Shown: positions 33,887 to 42,908, counted from the first letter of the stretch. The stretch is DNA of 64,000 nt from Spirochaetaceae bacterium (GCA_025355995.1 JANXYQ010000031.1:1-64000), one strand, 5' to 3'. Program-made: numbers and translations. Notes: generated from the letters alone by a model not told the origin.

Positions 33887-35365
33887 TCATCCTCGTAGGA
33901 TGCCCTTCACCGCCGGATACATGCGCTTATAAGCCCCGAAGCGATCCATGTACCTCGCGTGAGCCTTCATATCGGGCTCGAAATCGCGCTTCTTGCGTAC
34001 GAGAGAGGCCACGGCGCCGCCTAGGCTCGGGAATAGGCCCGAAGCCACCCCCGCCAGCATAGCGACCCCGAGCGTGCCGGCCTCCGGCACGTCGAGGGTC
34101 GAGATCCGCCTGCCCATCATATCGGCCTTGAGCTGGAGGTAGGCGGCGGATCGCGACAGGCCCCCGACCGCACGGAGCTCGTCGACCGCGATTCCCGCCT
34201 CCGCGAGCCGCTCGACGTTAACCATCATCTCGTAGGTGACGCCCTCGAGTATAGCCCTCGCTATATCGCGGCCCGTCGTTTCGATCGTGAGTCCGATTAT
34301 CGCCCCGACCGCGCCCGAGTCCATATAAGGAGTCGCCGCGCCCGCGAAATGCGGCAGGAGAAGGAGCGAGGTTCCCTCGGCCGCCGCCTCCCCCACGAGG
34401 AGATCGAAGTCCCCAGCGCCGCGGAACCCGTCGCGGTACCATTTTAGGAGGCTGCCGCAGGTAAAGGTGAAGGCATAGGTGACGTAGAGCCCCGCGACGA
34501 CGTGGGGCACGCAGGCGAAGCCGGAACGCGCGGTGGCCTCGTTGATCACCGGCTTATCGAAGGCGGGAGTGACGCATTCGGTCGTACCGAGCCCGTCGAC
34601 GGCTATGCCAGGGCCGATCACCCCGGCCCCGAGGGCGGCGCAGGGCTGGTCGTGCCCCCCGGCTACCAGGAGGGCCCCGGCGGGGATGCCGAGCTCCTCG
34701 GCTAGCCCTCGCCCTAGCTCCCCGATCACCGTCCCCGATAGCACGCTCTCGCCGAGCTTTCCCTCGTCCACCCCGGCTCCGTCGAGCATTTCGGGCGACC
34801 AGGCCTTGGCGACGACGTCGAAGGCCTGGGTCCTCGCGGCCAGGGAGAAATCGGTGCAGGGCCTCGCGCCGAGCCTGAAGAGGATGAAGTCGGCTAGGAG
34901 GAGGAATTTCCAGGCTCGGCCGTAGGTATCGGCTTCGTTGCGCTTGAGCCAGAGTATCTTGCTCAATGAGTACATCGAGTGGACAGGCGCCCCCGTGATC
35001 GCGTGCACGCGCCGCTCCCCGACGGCCTCGCCGATCATCCGAGCCTCCTCGGCGCCTCGCGCGTCGATATACATCAGGGCGTTCCGGATGACCGACCCGT
35101 CGCGCGCGAGGGGGACGACCGACTCGCCGAAGGACGAGACGCTTATTGCCCGCACAGGCGCCGCGGTCCTTCGCGCGAGGCCGACCGCGCGCGCGATCAC
35201 GTCCTTCGCCGCCCGCCAGACGAGCTCGGGCTCGATCTCCTGCATGCCGGGGGCGGGGGAGACGAGGGCATACTCGCGATAGGCCTGGCCGACTATCCTG
35301 CCCTCGGCGTCGACCACGCTCGCCTTGCAGCCCGAGCTGCCGACGTCTATTCCGAGGACGCTCAT
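33887..35365 (-). CDS. FGGY-family carbohydrate kinase (xylulokinase-like)
   Basis: A 492-residue sugar kinase: N-terminal ATPase half MSVLGIDVGSSGCKASVVD, middle GGHDQPCAALGAGV and C-terminal AVGGLSRSAAYLQLKADMMG are the FGGY landmarks. It resembles xylulo- and fuculokinases. I start at the ATG at 35365, which overlaps the aldolase stop (ATGA); the GTG three codons upstream lies inside the aldolase gene. The expected role is phosphorylating the ketose from the isomerase at 37440 for cleavage by the aldolase at 35362. The actual sugar is not identifiable. Confidence 0.92.
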   Translation of the reverse strand: MSVLGIDVGSSGCKASVVDAEGRIVGQAYREYALVSPAPGMQEIEPELVWRAAKDVIARAVGLARRTAAPVRAISVSSFGESVVPLARDGSVIRNALMYIDARGAEEARMIGEAVGERRVHAITGAPVHSMYSLSKILWLKRNEADTYGRAWKFLLLADFILFRLGARPCTDFSLAARTQAFDVVAKAWSPEMLDGAGVDEGKLGESVLSGTVIGELGRGLAEELGIPAGALLVAGGHDQPCAALGAGVIGPGIAVDGLGTTECVTPAFDKPVINEATARSGFACVPHVVAGLYVTYAFTFTCGSLLKWYRDGFRGAGDFDLLVGEAAAEGTSLLLLPHFAGAATPYMDSGAVGAIIGLTIETTGRDIARAILEGVTYEMMVNVERLAEAGIAVDELRAVGGLSRSAAYLQLKADMMGRRISTLDVPEAGTLGVAMLAGVASGLFPSLGGAVASLVRKKRDFEPDMKAHARYMDRFGAYKRMYPAVKGILRG

Positions 35366-36366
35366 CGATACCACAGGTCCAGGTAGAAGGCGGCGATCTT
35401 CGTCATCTCGCGATAAACGAGGGATTGGCGATAGGTCGTCGTGAAGTAGTCGAGGGAAGCCTTGGACGCCGCGTCGCTCAGCGGGCCGAGGAGGCCTTCG
35501 GACAGGAGGTCGGACGCGAGGCCCGGGCCGCCGACTTTCGCGGCGTTGGTTACCATGTCGCGGAGCAAGGCGGGACTCGTGTCGCGCTCGAGGGCCGTCC
35601 AGAGATTGACCTTGCAGACCCCGTCGTCGAAGAGCCGCGCGATCTTGTCGCCCGGCACGGACGAGGCGCCGTGAAGCACGACCTTGGTTCCAATCCGCTC
35701 CTTGATCCGTCGAGCCTCGTCGCCGAGGTAGCGCAGGTCCTTCGCGCTCGCGCGGTGCTCGGTGCCGAGGTTCGCCACGATCAGGTCGGCGCCGGTGCGC
35801 TCGACATACTCCTGCGCCCTGGCTCCCGAAGTGGGCTCGCCGCGCTCGGCGCCGGTCGCGTCGACTATCTCGTCGCAGGCGCCCTCGACGACTAGCTCGG
35901 AGCCCCGGTCCCTGACGAAGGAAGCCGTCAACTCCATATTCTCGGCGAAGGGCCGGCTAGACGCATCGAACATAATCGACGAGAACTGCCCGAGGTCCCA
36001 CTTCAGCAGCTCGGCGTCGTCATCGAATTGGATGTGGTCGAGGTGCACCATGACGCGAAGCTCCTCGTAGGGACCGCCCGGCCCGGCGAGGACGCCCAAG
36101 TCGGCCATGAAGAGCCTGAGGCCGACGTCCCACTCGCGCGTGTGGGTGTAAAACGCTGCCTGAGTCCGGTGGGGGTAGCGGCAGGTCAGCGCGAGTATGA
36201 TCGGCGCGTCCGGAACACCGAGATCCTTGCCCCGCCGGCTCGCCGCCGCTAGCACGGCCTCGGTCGTCGTGAGGTTCTCGCTGCAGAAGCAGGGCAGGGT
36301 CCAGCCTCGCCTTGCAGCCTCCGCGTAAATTCCCAATACGGCCCTTCGGCCGGTGATTATCGACAT
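35362..36366 (-). CDS. Class II (fructose-bisphosphate-type) aldolase family protein
   Basis: A 334-residue Zn-dependent class II aldolase of the FbaA/GatY/KbaY superfamily, cleaving a ketose phosphate to a three-carbon phosphate plus an aldehyde. The metal-binding HLDH, GTEH and HGASSVP (third His) are visible, as is VNLWTALER near the C-terminus where GatY has its phosphate-binding VNIxT. The family is diverse; tagatose-, fructose- or deoxy-sugar phosphates are possible. It begins 12 bases after the epimerase-like gene and overlaps the kinase by four bases. Confidence 0.87.
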   Translation of the reverse strand: MSIITGRRAVLGIYAEAARRGWTLPCFCSENLTTTEAVLAAASRRGKDLGVPDAPIILALTCRYPHRTQAAFYTHTREWDVGLRLFMADLGVLAGPGGPYEELRVMVHLDHIQFDDDAELLKWDLGQFSSIMFDASSRPFAENMELTASFVRDRGSELVVEGACDEIVDATGAERGEPTSGARAQEYVERTGADLIVANLGTEHRASAKDLRYLGDEARRIKERIGTKVVLHGASSVPGDKIARLFDDGVCKVNLWTALERDTSPALLRDMVTNAAKVGGPGLASDLLSEGLLGPLSDAASKASLDYFTTTYRQSLVYREMTKIAAFYLDLWYR

Positions 36367-36378
36367 TGTCTTCCCCTT

Positions 36379-37443
36379 CTAGAGCCTCGAGATCTCGTCG
36401 GCTATCCGATCGATTCCCGCCGCGTCGTCCAGGAATTCGACCTCGATCCTGAATCGCCGTTGCCCGCCCGGCCCTATCGCCTCGAGGAGACCTGCCTCCC
36501 TCGAACGCGCCCTTCCCTCGACCCGGCAGGTCGCGGGCTCCAGGCCCATGACGTACTCGCCCTCGCCCATCATCTTCCATTGAGCGAAGCGTGGCAGCTC
36601 CTTCGTATCGAAGCGCAGGGCTAGCCCGAGCCGAGCCTCGCGATTCACGAAAGCGACGCAGGTCATGCCGCGGCTATCGGAGCGGAGAGCGTGATAGAAG
36701 ACCTGCTCGGCCCAGGACGGGGTCGGCCCCTCCGCCTCGCCCCAGCGGAAGAGGCCCGCACGAGCGGCCTCGTCCCGCGGCTCCGTCTCGCCAGCCGGGG
36801 CGAGGAAGCGCGCGCCCGCGTCGAGCAGCGGGTAGCCGATATTGAAGTGATACAAGAGCTCTATCTCCTCCTCGCGGAAGCCGAGGTTGTCCACTCTGTC
36901 CTCGAGGACCAGGACGTTTTTCCCGCAGGGAGAACTTATCGCTCGCGTCAGGCTGAGATTCTCGCCGAAGACCCTAGCCTCGCGCATGCGCCCGGAGATG
37001 CGGATTTCCGGCGCCGGAAGCGACCAGTCGACGTCGGCGCCGACCGCCTCGGCGGGCGCGTTGGCCGCCCGGCCGTGGAGCCCGAAAGCCTCGCCCCCTT
37101 CGGAGCAGGGGCTTCCCACGTTGCGAAGGCCGCAGGTCGTGAGGAAGCCGGCGGTGAAGCCTCGCAGCCAGCCCAGGCCCGACGCGTCGTAGTATTCGGG
37201 CGCCACGACGCCCGGCGAGCCGATGTAGCTCAGGTTCCGCCCGCCCAGGGAGAGCCAGGCTATGTCCATACCCCTGTCGGGAAGGACCGTGAATTCGAGC
37301 CCCGATCCGTTGCGGGCGTCGACGGCTCGGACTCCCCTCCCCCTGCCTCCCTCGAGGACGCACTCCCTCACGCCCAGGAGCTGCGAGGCATCGCCCGCCC
37401 GCCGCAGGATCTCTCGCCTCGATAGGTCCATGCCGGAGCTCAT
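36379..37443 (-). CDS. DUF4432 aldose-epimerase-like protein
   Basis: A 354-residue protein of the galactose-mutarotase superfamily (DUF4432 type). Family landmarks are FTVLPDRGMDIAWLSLGGRN, FGLHGRAANAPAE (active-site His) and YHFNIGYPLLDAGARFLAP. It should interconvert anomers or epimers of the sugar used by this operon. The start is the ATG overlapping the isomerase stop (ATGA at 37440-37443); a much longer open frame upstream is only an alternative reading of the isomerase gene. Only 12 bases separate it from the aldolase. Confidence 0.85.
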   Translation of the reverse strand: MSSGMDLSRREILRRAGDASQLLGVRECVLEGGRGRGVRAVDARNGSGLEFTVLPDRGMDIAWLSLGGRNLSYIGSPGVVAPEYYDASGLGWLRGFTAGFLTTCGLRNVGSPCSEGGEAFGLHGRAANAPAEAVGADVDWSLPAPEIRISGRMREARVFGENLSLTRAISSPCGKNVLVLEDRVDNLGFREEEIELLYHFNIGYPLLDAGARFLAPAGETEPRDEAARAGLFRWGEAEGPTPSWAEQVFYHALRSDSRGMTCVAFVNREARLGLALRFDTKELPRFAQWKMMGEGEYVMGLEPATCRVEGRARSREAGLLEAIGPGGQRRFRIEVEFLDDAAGIDRIADEISRL

Positions 37444-38834
37444 ATCTCCGCCAGCCCGTAGCCGAGGTAGGTCGAGAAGGCCTCGCGAAGTGCCGCGGCC
37501 TTCGTTCCGAAGGTGACGCCAACGTGGTGGCGGAAGCCGCCGAGCCCTATCGCTCGCAGCTTCGGCTGCAGTCCCTCGATCTCCGCCACTCCGCCGCAGC
37601 CGAAGAAGCCCTCCTCGATCGGGTCGCCCGTGAAGCGTCCCTCGCCGAGATAGAACTGGAGCTCGCCGCCCTCGGTCTTCGAGCTCGCGAAGGTCAGGGG
37701 CGAAGCGGCGATCCTGCCCGAGTTGCAGCCCCAGCCGCAGCCGGCCCCGAAGCTCTTCGCGAACATCGGATGCTCGACGACCCTGCCCTTGGCCACCATG
37801 AGGGACTGCGGAACCGGCCCGCAATGGAAGAGGATGCACTTGTTCGGATCGGTACCGTAGTTGTTGTTCCAATCGAGGCAGGTCGCGGCCCGCTCGGAAG
37901 CCGCCGCGAGCGCGAGCATCGGCACCGCGTTGCACACGTCGAGCTCGCAGGCCGCCGCCATGCCTCGGTCGTTCAGCTCGGAGAGGAGGACGCAGGGAGA
38001 GATGCCGAGCTCCTTCTCGATCTCTATCCAGCAGCGCAGCGCGATCGCGTCGAGGCCGTACTCATCGATCATGTCGTCGAGGGCGACGCCTACCTTGGCG
38101 ATGGTATCGACCTTCCCTTCCGGAACGCCGCGGAAGTCCGTGTAGCCGAGGAGCCTGTCGCGCTTCTCGGAAAGCTTCGCCCCCCCCGCGGATCGCGTCC
38201 GCGAAAAGAGTTCCGAGAGGTCGAAAGTCTCGACCGTGATCCCCTTTCGCTGGAGGGCGAGCTCGTCGAAGCGAACCGTCTTGAAGGCGGTCGTCCGCGC
38301 CCCGATCGCGCCGACCGTCGCCCGCCTCATTCGCCGGACCACTCGGCACACCGCGGAGAAATCCTCGAGCTGTTTCCCGAATTCGCTCGACGCCGGATGC
38401 GCCACGTGGGGCTCGAAGGCCGTGAATGGCAGGCCGTACTGGTGGAAGACGTCCATGACCGAGAACTTCCCGCAGAAGGCATCCCTCCTGCGCTGGAAAT
38501 CCATTTTACCGATCTCGTCGGGGTAGGCCTGCACGAGAATAGGCACGCGACAGTCCCGCAGGGCGGAGATGGCGCCCGTCTCGTCGCCGAAATTCGGCAG
38601 GCAGAGGATGACCCCGTCGTAGCGCGCGGCGTTTTCCCTCAAGAAGGCGGCATAGAGCTCGCCTTCCGCGGCGGACTCGACCGCGCCGAAGCGGGTCGCG
38701 TCCTCGACGAGGCATATGCTCGAATGCCCCGCGGCGGCGACCGCCTCGGCGACTTCCCGCCGAGCCGACGCGATGAGCGATTCCGGAAAGAATCCGCGAT
38801 TGCCGAAATAGAGTGCGAAGGTCAAACCCGCCAT
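37440..38834 (-). CDS. L-fucose/L-arabinose-isomerase-like protein
   Basis: A 464-residue member of the FucI/AraA isomerase superfamily, which converts aldoses to ketoses with Mn(II). Visible parts are the N-terminal Rossmann-like domain (ALYFGNRGFFPESLI), a central IALRCWIEIEKELGISPC stretch with the metal-binding acidic residue, and DWNNNYGTDPNKCILFHCGPVP with a likely metal His. It is more distant from FucI or AraA than the usual orthologues, so the sugar could be unusual. It is first in the metabolic part of the operon, 11 bases after the regulator gene. Confidence 0.82.
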   Translation of the reverse strand: MAGLTFALYFGNRGFFPESLIASARREVAEAVAAAGHSSICLVEDATRFGAVESAAEGELYAAFLRENAARYDGVILCLPNFGDETGAISALRDCRVPILVQAYPDEIGKMDFQRRRDAFCGKFSVMDVFHQYGLPFTAFEPHVAHPASSEFGKQLEDFSAVCRVVRRMRRATVGAIGARTTAFKTVRFDELALQRKGITVETFDLSELFSRTRSAGGAKLSEKRDRLLGYTDFRGVPEGKVDTIAKVGVALDDMIDEYGLDAIALRCWIEIEKELGISPCVLLSELNDRGMAAACELDVCNAVPMLALAAASERAATCLDWNNNYGTDPNKCILFHCGPVPQSLMVAKGRVVEHPMFAKSFGAGCGWGCNSGRIAASPLTFASSKTEGGELQFYLGEGRFTGDPIEEGFFGCGGVAEIEGLQPKLRAIGLGGFRHHVGVTFGTKAAALREAFSTYLGYGLAEI

Positions 38835-38845
38835 GGCTTTCTCCT

Positions 38846-39946
38846 TTATGGTAGCGAGCGCACCGACGTGCGCTCGACGACGACTGGGTCAATGGTAATC
38901 ACGTTCTTGAAGCGAAGGCCAGGGTTCGCTATGCCGTCGACGAGTATTTGCGCCGCCCTCTCCCCGATGAAGGAGCTGGGGTGGGAAATGGACGACAGCC
39001 CGATTCCGGGAAGCTCGGCGTAATCGGAGTTGTCGACGCTGACCACGGATAATTCTCCGGGAATCGATAGGCCCCGCCTGGCCGCCGCCTTATATAGCGC
39101 GACCGCCAGCTCGTCGTTTGCGCAGAAGTAGGCCCCCGGCCTGCCTCGGCCCAAGGCCTCGTACAGCGCCTCCTCGGCGTCGCCCCTCCGCTCCACTCCT
39201 ACGCTCCGCTCGGAGCACTCAAGCCCCAGCTTGCCGAGCTCGGCTAGAAAGCCCTCGCGGCGAAGCTTGAAAGGCCGATGCTCCCTCGAGTAGACGATGC
39301 CGACGTCGCGATGCCCCTTTTCGAACAGGAACCGAGCGGCGGTCCTGCCCACCGCCTCGTCGTCGAGCGCGATCGAGGGGAAGCGGTCATCGCCGAAAAT
39401 GTTGTCCACGAGGAGAACCTGAATCCCGGAGTCCATTAATTCGCGCAGGAGGCCGTAATTCGTCCCTTCCAGGCCGGAGTGAGCGCCGGGTCCGTCGAGT
39501 CCGGCGTTGACGGGAACGATGGCTATCCCGCTCGCGCCCTTTTCCCCCAGCCTCCGAAGGATCGAACGCTCCTTCTCGAGATCGCCCTCCGATTGATTGA
39601 AGGTCATATTGAAACCGCTTCGCTGGGCGGTCCGCTCGAAGGCATCAATGATCGCGGGGAAAATATAAGAGGCCGCGAAGTAACAGACGAGGGCCAGGTC
39701 GCCCGTCCGCGCTGCGCGCTTGGCCATGCAAAAGGTGCCTATGCCCTTGCGCGACTCGAACCAGCCCTCGTGGACCAAGGAGACCAGAGCCTGCCGCACG
39801 GCTGAGCGCGATACCGAGAATCGGGCGCAGAGCTCGCTCTCTGATGGAAGCTTGTCGCCCGGCTTTATCGATCCTTCCTGTACCTCATTCTTTATCCAGG
39901 AGATGATAAGCTGGTATTTACTTGTAAGTACAGGTTGTAATGCCAC
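38846..39946 (-). CDS. GntR-HTH/LacI-sensor transcriptional regulator
   Basis: A 366-residue regulator with an N-terminal GntR winged helix (about 1-75; GDKLPSESELCARFSVSRSA) and a C-terminal LacI-type periplasmic-binding fold (about 85-366; HRDVGIVYSREHRPFKLRREGF), the AraR architecture. It presumably senses the sugar and controls the five downstream genes. The start is GTG at 39946: AATACT ends six bases before it and TTGACA lies 17 bases further up, so transcription should begin at the GTG itself. It is the first gene of the operon. Confidence 0.9.
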   Translation of the reverse strand: MALQPVLTSKYQLIISWIKNEVQEGSIKPGDKLPSESELCARFSVSRSAVRQALVSLVHEGWFESRKGIGTFCMAKRAARTGDLALVCYFAASYIFPAIIDAFERTAQRSGFNMTFNQSEGDLEKERSILRRLGEKGASGIAIVPVNAGLDGPGAHSGLEGTNYGLLRELMDSGIQVLLVDNIFGDDRFPSIALDDEAVGRTAARFLFEKGHRDVGIVYSREHRPFKLRREGFLAELGKLGLECSERSVGVERRGDAEEALYEALGRGRPGAYFCANDELAVALYKAAARRGLSIPGELSVVSVDNSDYAELPGIGLSSISHPSSFIGERAAQILVDGIANPGLRFKNVITIDPVVVERTSVRSLP

Positions 39947-39952
39947 GTGATT

Positions 39953-39981
39953 AGTATTAGGGTCGACCAGGAATTTGTCAA
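39953..39981 (-). promoter_or_regulatory. Sugar-operon promoter, predicted leaderless
   Basis: Minus strand TTGACA (39976-39981), 17 bases, AATACT (39953-39958), then six bases to the GTG at 39946. This is the best-matched leaderless promoter in the window. Confidence 0.68.
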
Positions 39982-40030
39982 GCTCGAAGGTGTCTCTATG
40001 GTAGTGGTACGAAGCTTCGACTTAGGAGGC

Positions 40031-41569
40031 TCATTTTTTCGATTGGATACTGATTCCGAGAGAGACGGCAGCCTCATCGGCGATACGATGCCAGACGCCC
40101 CGCCTGTCCGATACCTTGATTCGGGCGCCATCGAGCACGCTTGCGAACATAGCGTGATGCTTTTCCAAGGTTCGAAAATTCGCTCTGTCGTTTGAGCTGA
40201 GGAAAATCGCTTCGAGATGCTCGTCGATTTCTCGATCGAGGCATACCGTGAAGCGCTCGACGAGTTTCCGATAGTTATCGCGAACCTCGGATAGGTATTC
40301 GGTCACGATGGGATCGCGGCCCGCGGCCCTGCAAAAAACATCCACCAACTCGGCGAATTCGTCCACCGCCTGTTCGTATCGCTCGATGTCGAAAAGTCCC
40401 TGCGCCTTCTTGATCCGCTGGATGATCGATATCGAGTCGGTCGCGTCTATAGCCAGCCCGGTAGACTCGTCGACCAGCCCTCCAGGGGAAGAAGTCACGA
40501 TTCGCGCCATGAGGTTGAGGGCATCGGCGAAAATGCGCGTCGTCCAAAGCCCCTGCCCAATGGAATCGTAGAGCGTTCCCATCCGGTCGCGGTATTCGAG
40601 CCTCGATGCCTCGCGGTCAAGGAACACGGTGTCGAAGACCGGAACATTTATTCCCTTGAATTCCACCATCCCGGTATCGAAAAAATCCACCGCCTTCACG
40701 AATTCATAATGCGTCGATGAGGGCTGCATCTTGAGTTTCTGGAAGGTGACGCTCGTCAACAGGATCTTGGTCTTGTTCGGCGAGATCTTGTTCGCACGCA
40801 CCTGGAGGCGGGCCGCCGTATTCACTATGGTTCCCGACAGATCGCCATCGCGCGTGATGACGAGTTGAGCGTACTTGGCGCCGCCGGCGACCCCCGCGGA
40901 GATCTGGAAGCTGGGGAGCGCGTCGGCCAAGGGCTGCGGTACTACGGCATCCATCGCCGTCGGAAGCGTCGACTTTACCGCGAGCGCTGCTTTGGCGGTA
41001 GGCGCCCCCTTAGCCGAGCTCCCCTCTTTCGCGAGACGCCGAGCGGTGAGGTACACGACCTCGAATAGATCGGAAGCCGATCCGCCCAGGAGAAGGATCT
41101 CGTCGCCGCGAGCGCGGCGACTGACCACACCTAACTGCGCCGCGATCATCGGGACGTCCTGCTGTAGGACGCGATCGAGAAGATCGAGCATGGACATATT
41201 ATGACGATTCTTCTGGCAGAATCGCGTATATCCATGAATGTCGATAATAGCCATATAGACGTCGGGGATCGTTGCCATTCGCTTGATGTCTCCGGCGAAA
41301 TGGTACTTCCTATCCGGGACTACGACCTTGTTCCAGACCTTCGGATACGTGACGGGAGAGATATCTCGAAAGAAACCCCAATAGAGGCGCCGCTGGAGCT
41401 CGAAAGCCCGTTTGAGTATCGCTTCGGTCCGTGGGCTGTCTGGAAGCGCCGAGCAATATGAGCGCAAAGCGTTGAATGTCTGGAGATCCCCTCTGATTAT
41501 CTTATCAGAGAGGTGGACGAAAACCTCGTATGCCGAGCTTGCGGCGGAATATTCTTTTATATCGTTCAT
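40031..41569 (-). CDS. Class III nucleotidyl cyclase domain protein
   Basis: A 512-residue soluble protein with a class III adenylate/guanylate cyclase domain at about 100-290. It has two metal aspartates (Asp110 in AIIDIHGY, Asp156 in RARGDEILLLG) and the transition-state motif SGTIVNTAARLQ. It lacks membrane or known sensor domains; the N-terminal 100 and C-terminal 220 residues are helical and unassigned. It should make cAMP or cGMP, but substrate-specifying residues were not resolved. A Shine-Dalgarno GGAGAG lies eight bases before the ATG. The gene has lower GC than the window average and neighbours an IS-like element, suggesting horizontal acquisition of this patch. Confidence 0.84.
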   Translation of the reverse strand: MNDIKEYSAASSAYEVFVHLSDKIIRGDLQTFNALRSYCSALPDSPRTEAILKRAFELQRRLYWGFFRDISPVTYPKVWNKVVVPDRKYHFAGDIKRMATIPDVYMAIIDIHGYTRFCQKNRHNMSMLDLLDRVLQQDVPMIAAQLGVVSRRARGDEILLLGGSASDLFEVVYLTARRLAKEGSSAKGAPTAKAALAVKSTLPTAMDAVVPQPLADALPSFQISAGVAGGAKYAQLVITRDGDLSGTIVNTAARLQVRANKISPNKTKILLTSVTFQKLKMQPSSTHYEFVKAVDFFDTGMVEFKGINVPVFDTVFLDREASRLEYRDRMGTLYDSIGQGLWTTRIFADALNLMARIVTSSPGGLVDESTGLAIDATDSISIIQRIKKAQGLFDIERYEQAVDEFAELVDVFCRAAGRDPIVTEYLSEVRDNYRKLVERFTVCLDREIDEHLEAIFLSSNDRANFRTLEKHHAMFASVLDGARIKVSDRRGVWHRIADEAAVSLGISIQSKK

Positions 41570-41604
41570 CGCTTGGTCTCTCCGTTCGATTCGGTCGAAC
41601 CCAT
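41566..41604 (-). CDS. Possible 12-codon leader ORF upstream of cyclase
   Basis: ATG at 41604 opens a 12-codon frame (MGSTESNGETKR) whose TGA overlaps the cyclase ATG (ATGA). The -10-like GATTCT ends five bases before this ATG, so it would itself be leaderless and translationally coupled to the cyclase. It may be chance; the cyclase also has its own Shine-Dalgarno. Confidence 0.3.
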   Translation of the reverse strand: MGSTESNGETKR

Positions 41605-41609
41605 ACTAC

Positions 41610-41638
41610 AGAATCTCCGCTCCCGTTCCACTTGTCAA
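41610..41638 (-). promoter_or_regulatory. Cyclase promoter
   Basis: Minus strand TTGACA (41633-41638), 17 bases, then GATTCT (41610-41615). The -35 is perfect, the -10 moderate. It lies just outside the left end of the IS-like element. Confidence 0.45.
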
Positions 41639-41645
41639 TATGAGA

Positions 41646-42889
41646 ATTGTGTTATGAATCTTTGACCTTTGAATCGGAAGGAGAAATCATACGCGTCGAC
41701 AAGGTATTCCGCGAAAGGAGAAATACCGATGTCGACTCCCCCCTTCTGCCCAAATCCAATGTGCGAAAACCATACGACCCCTCCTGCGAATCGCTGGTGG
41801 AACAAAAAAGGATCCCACCACACCAGGTGCTTTGGAGCGGTTCCACGCTTCAGATGTCTTGCCTGCCGACGGACTTTCTCGACTCAGACCTTCTCAACAA
41901 ATTATTACGCAAAGAAGAAAATCGATTACCGGCGTCTTGAAGAACTGATCTCTTCGTCGATGAGCATCAGGTCTCTTTCGCGCTCTTTCGGATGTTCCTG
42001 CGGTTCCGTACAAAACCGTATTGACCGCCTCGCCCGGCAAGCCCTGGCCGCGCATGCCATTCTCCGTCCACGAGCGAACAGCGACGAGGACGTTTGCATC
42101 GATGGCCTAGTTAGCTTCGACCGCTCGCAATATTTCCCCAATAATATCACGATCTCGATCACCGCGGAATCGCGCTTCGTGCTCAGCTTCACGCATGCGA
42201 CCTTGCGGAGGTCCGGTTCGATGCGCCTCGAGCAAAAGAAAAGACGCAAGGATCTATACCAAGGCATCGAATTCGAGCCGTTCGCAATTCAGCGTTCATT
42301 TACCGAAATCCTCAATGAACTTGAGCGAGATAGGCCGCCGAGAAAACACAGGCCTTTGGTAATAACCACCGACGAAAAAATCGAATATAAAAGAGCCTTC
42401 CTCTCCCATCGCTTGTTTTGCAACCAGGATGAGGAACATCGCACGGTTCATCGCACGGTCAACTCGCGCCTTCCTAGAACCGCACTAAGCCCGCTCTTCC
42501 CCTCGAACTATCTGGATCGTGAAATTCGCAAGGATCAAGCCTCCCATCGGAAAGAAACCACATGCTTCAGTCGCGCTGTCGCGAACGGCCTTTCGCGGAT
42601 GGCTTGCTACTTGGGCTGGCACAACTATGAGAAGCCTTATCTCATCAAGGCACGTGTGACGCAAGCCCGCACTCACGGCGAGGAAGCGGGAATCCCCAAG
42701 GACAGAATCAAAAGCATACGGCGAGAGATGTTCAGAAAACGAGCATTCTATAGCATGACGATACTCGACCCGACGGAAGAGCGGATTTGGAAGAAGTCCT
42801 TCCCGACGCTTGGCCGTACTCGCCCTGTTTACCTTCCAGAATATGCCATCAATTAATCTCATCGGTTGGATAAAGCTTCGTAACACTAT
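41646..42889 (+). mobile_element. IS-like element with one transposase gene
   Basis: A low-GC block with a single transposase-like gene flanked by imperfect inverted repeats. GTGTTATGAATCTTTGACC (41649-41667) matches the complement of 42868-42886 at 15 of 19 positions. Boundaries are approximate; I could not fix a target-site duplication. It sits between the cyclase gene and a tRNA pair. Confidence 0.6.
41729..42856 (+). CDS. Zinc-ribbon/HTH transposase-like protein
   Basis: A 375-residue protein. The N-terminus has a zinc ribbon (CPNPMC near residue 7, RFRCLACRRTFS near residue 41), followed by an HTH (SIRSLSRSFGCSCGSVQNRI) and a catalytic-like core with acidic positions in DEDVCIDG and VITTDEK. 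This matches IS1-like/ISXO2-like transposases seen in spirochaetes and others, but I do not recognise the exact IS family. AAAGGAG eight bases before the ATG supports this start over a TTG 20 codons upstream. The codon choice is visibly less GC-rich than its neighbours. No internal stop or frameshift is seen, so it may be intact. Confidence 0.7.
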   Translation: MSTPPFCPNPMCENHTTPPANRWWNKKGSHHTRCFGAVPRFRCLACRRTFSTQTFSTNYYAKKKIDYRRLEELISSSMSIRSLSRSFGCSCGSVQNRIDRLARQALAAHAILRPRANSDEDVCIDGLVSFDRSQYFPNNITISITAESRFVLSFTHATLRRSGSMRLEQKKRRKDLYQGIEFEPFAIQRSFTEILNELERDRPPRKHRPLVITTDEKIEYKRAFLSHRLFCNQDEEHRTVHRTVNSRLPRTALSPLFPSNYLDREIRKDQASHRKETTCFSRAVANGLSRMACYLGWHNYEKPYLIKARVTQARTHGEEAGIPKDRIKSIRREMFRKRAFYSMTILDPTEERIWKKSFPTLGRTRPVYLPEYAIN

Positions 42890-42908
42890 CGAGACCATAA
42901 ATTAATAG

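Noticed and set aside
37524-39023. A 499-residue plus-strand open frame opposite the isomerase and regulator
   Set aside because: The antisense frame has no recognisable motifs; the minus-strand genes are clear family members with operon overlaps.
41669-41728. N-terminal 20-residue extension of the transposase
   Set aside because: It would start at a TTG with no Shine-Dalgarno, overlapping the element's terminal repeat region; the ATG at 41729 has AAAGGAG.
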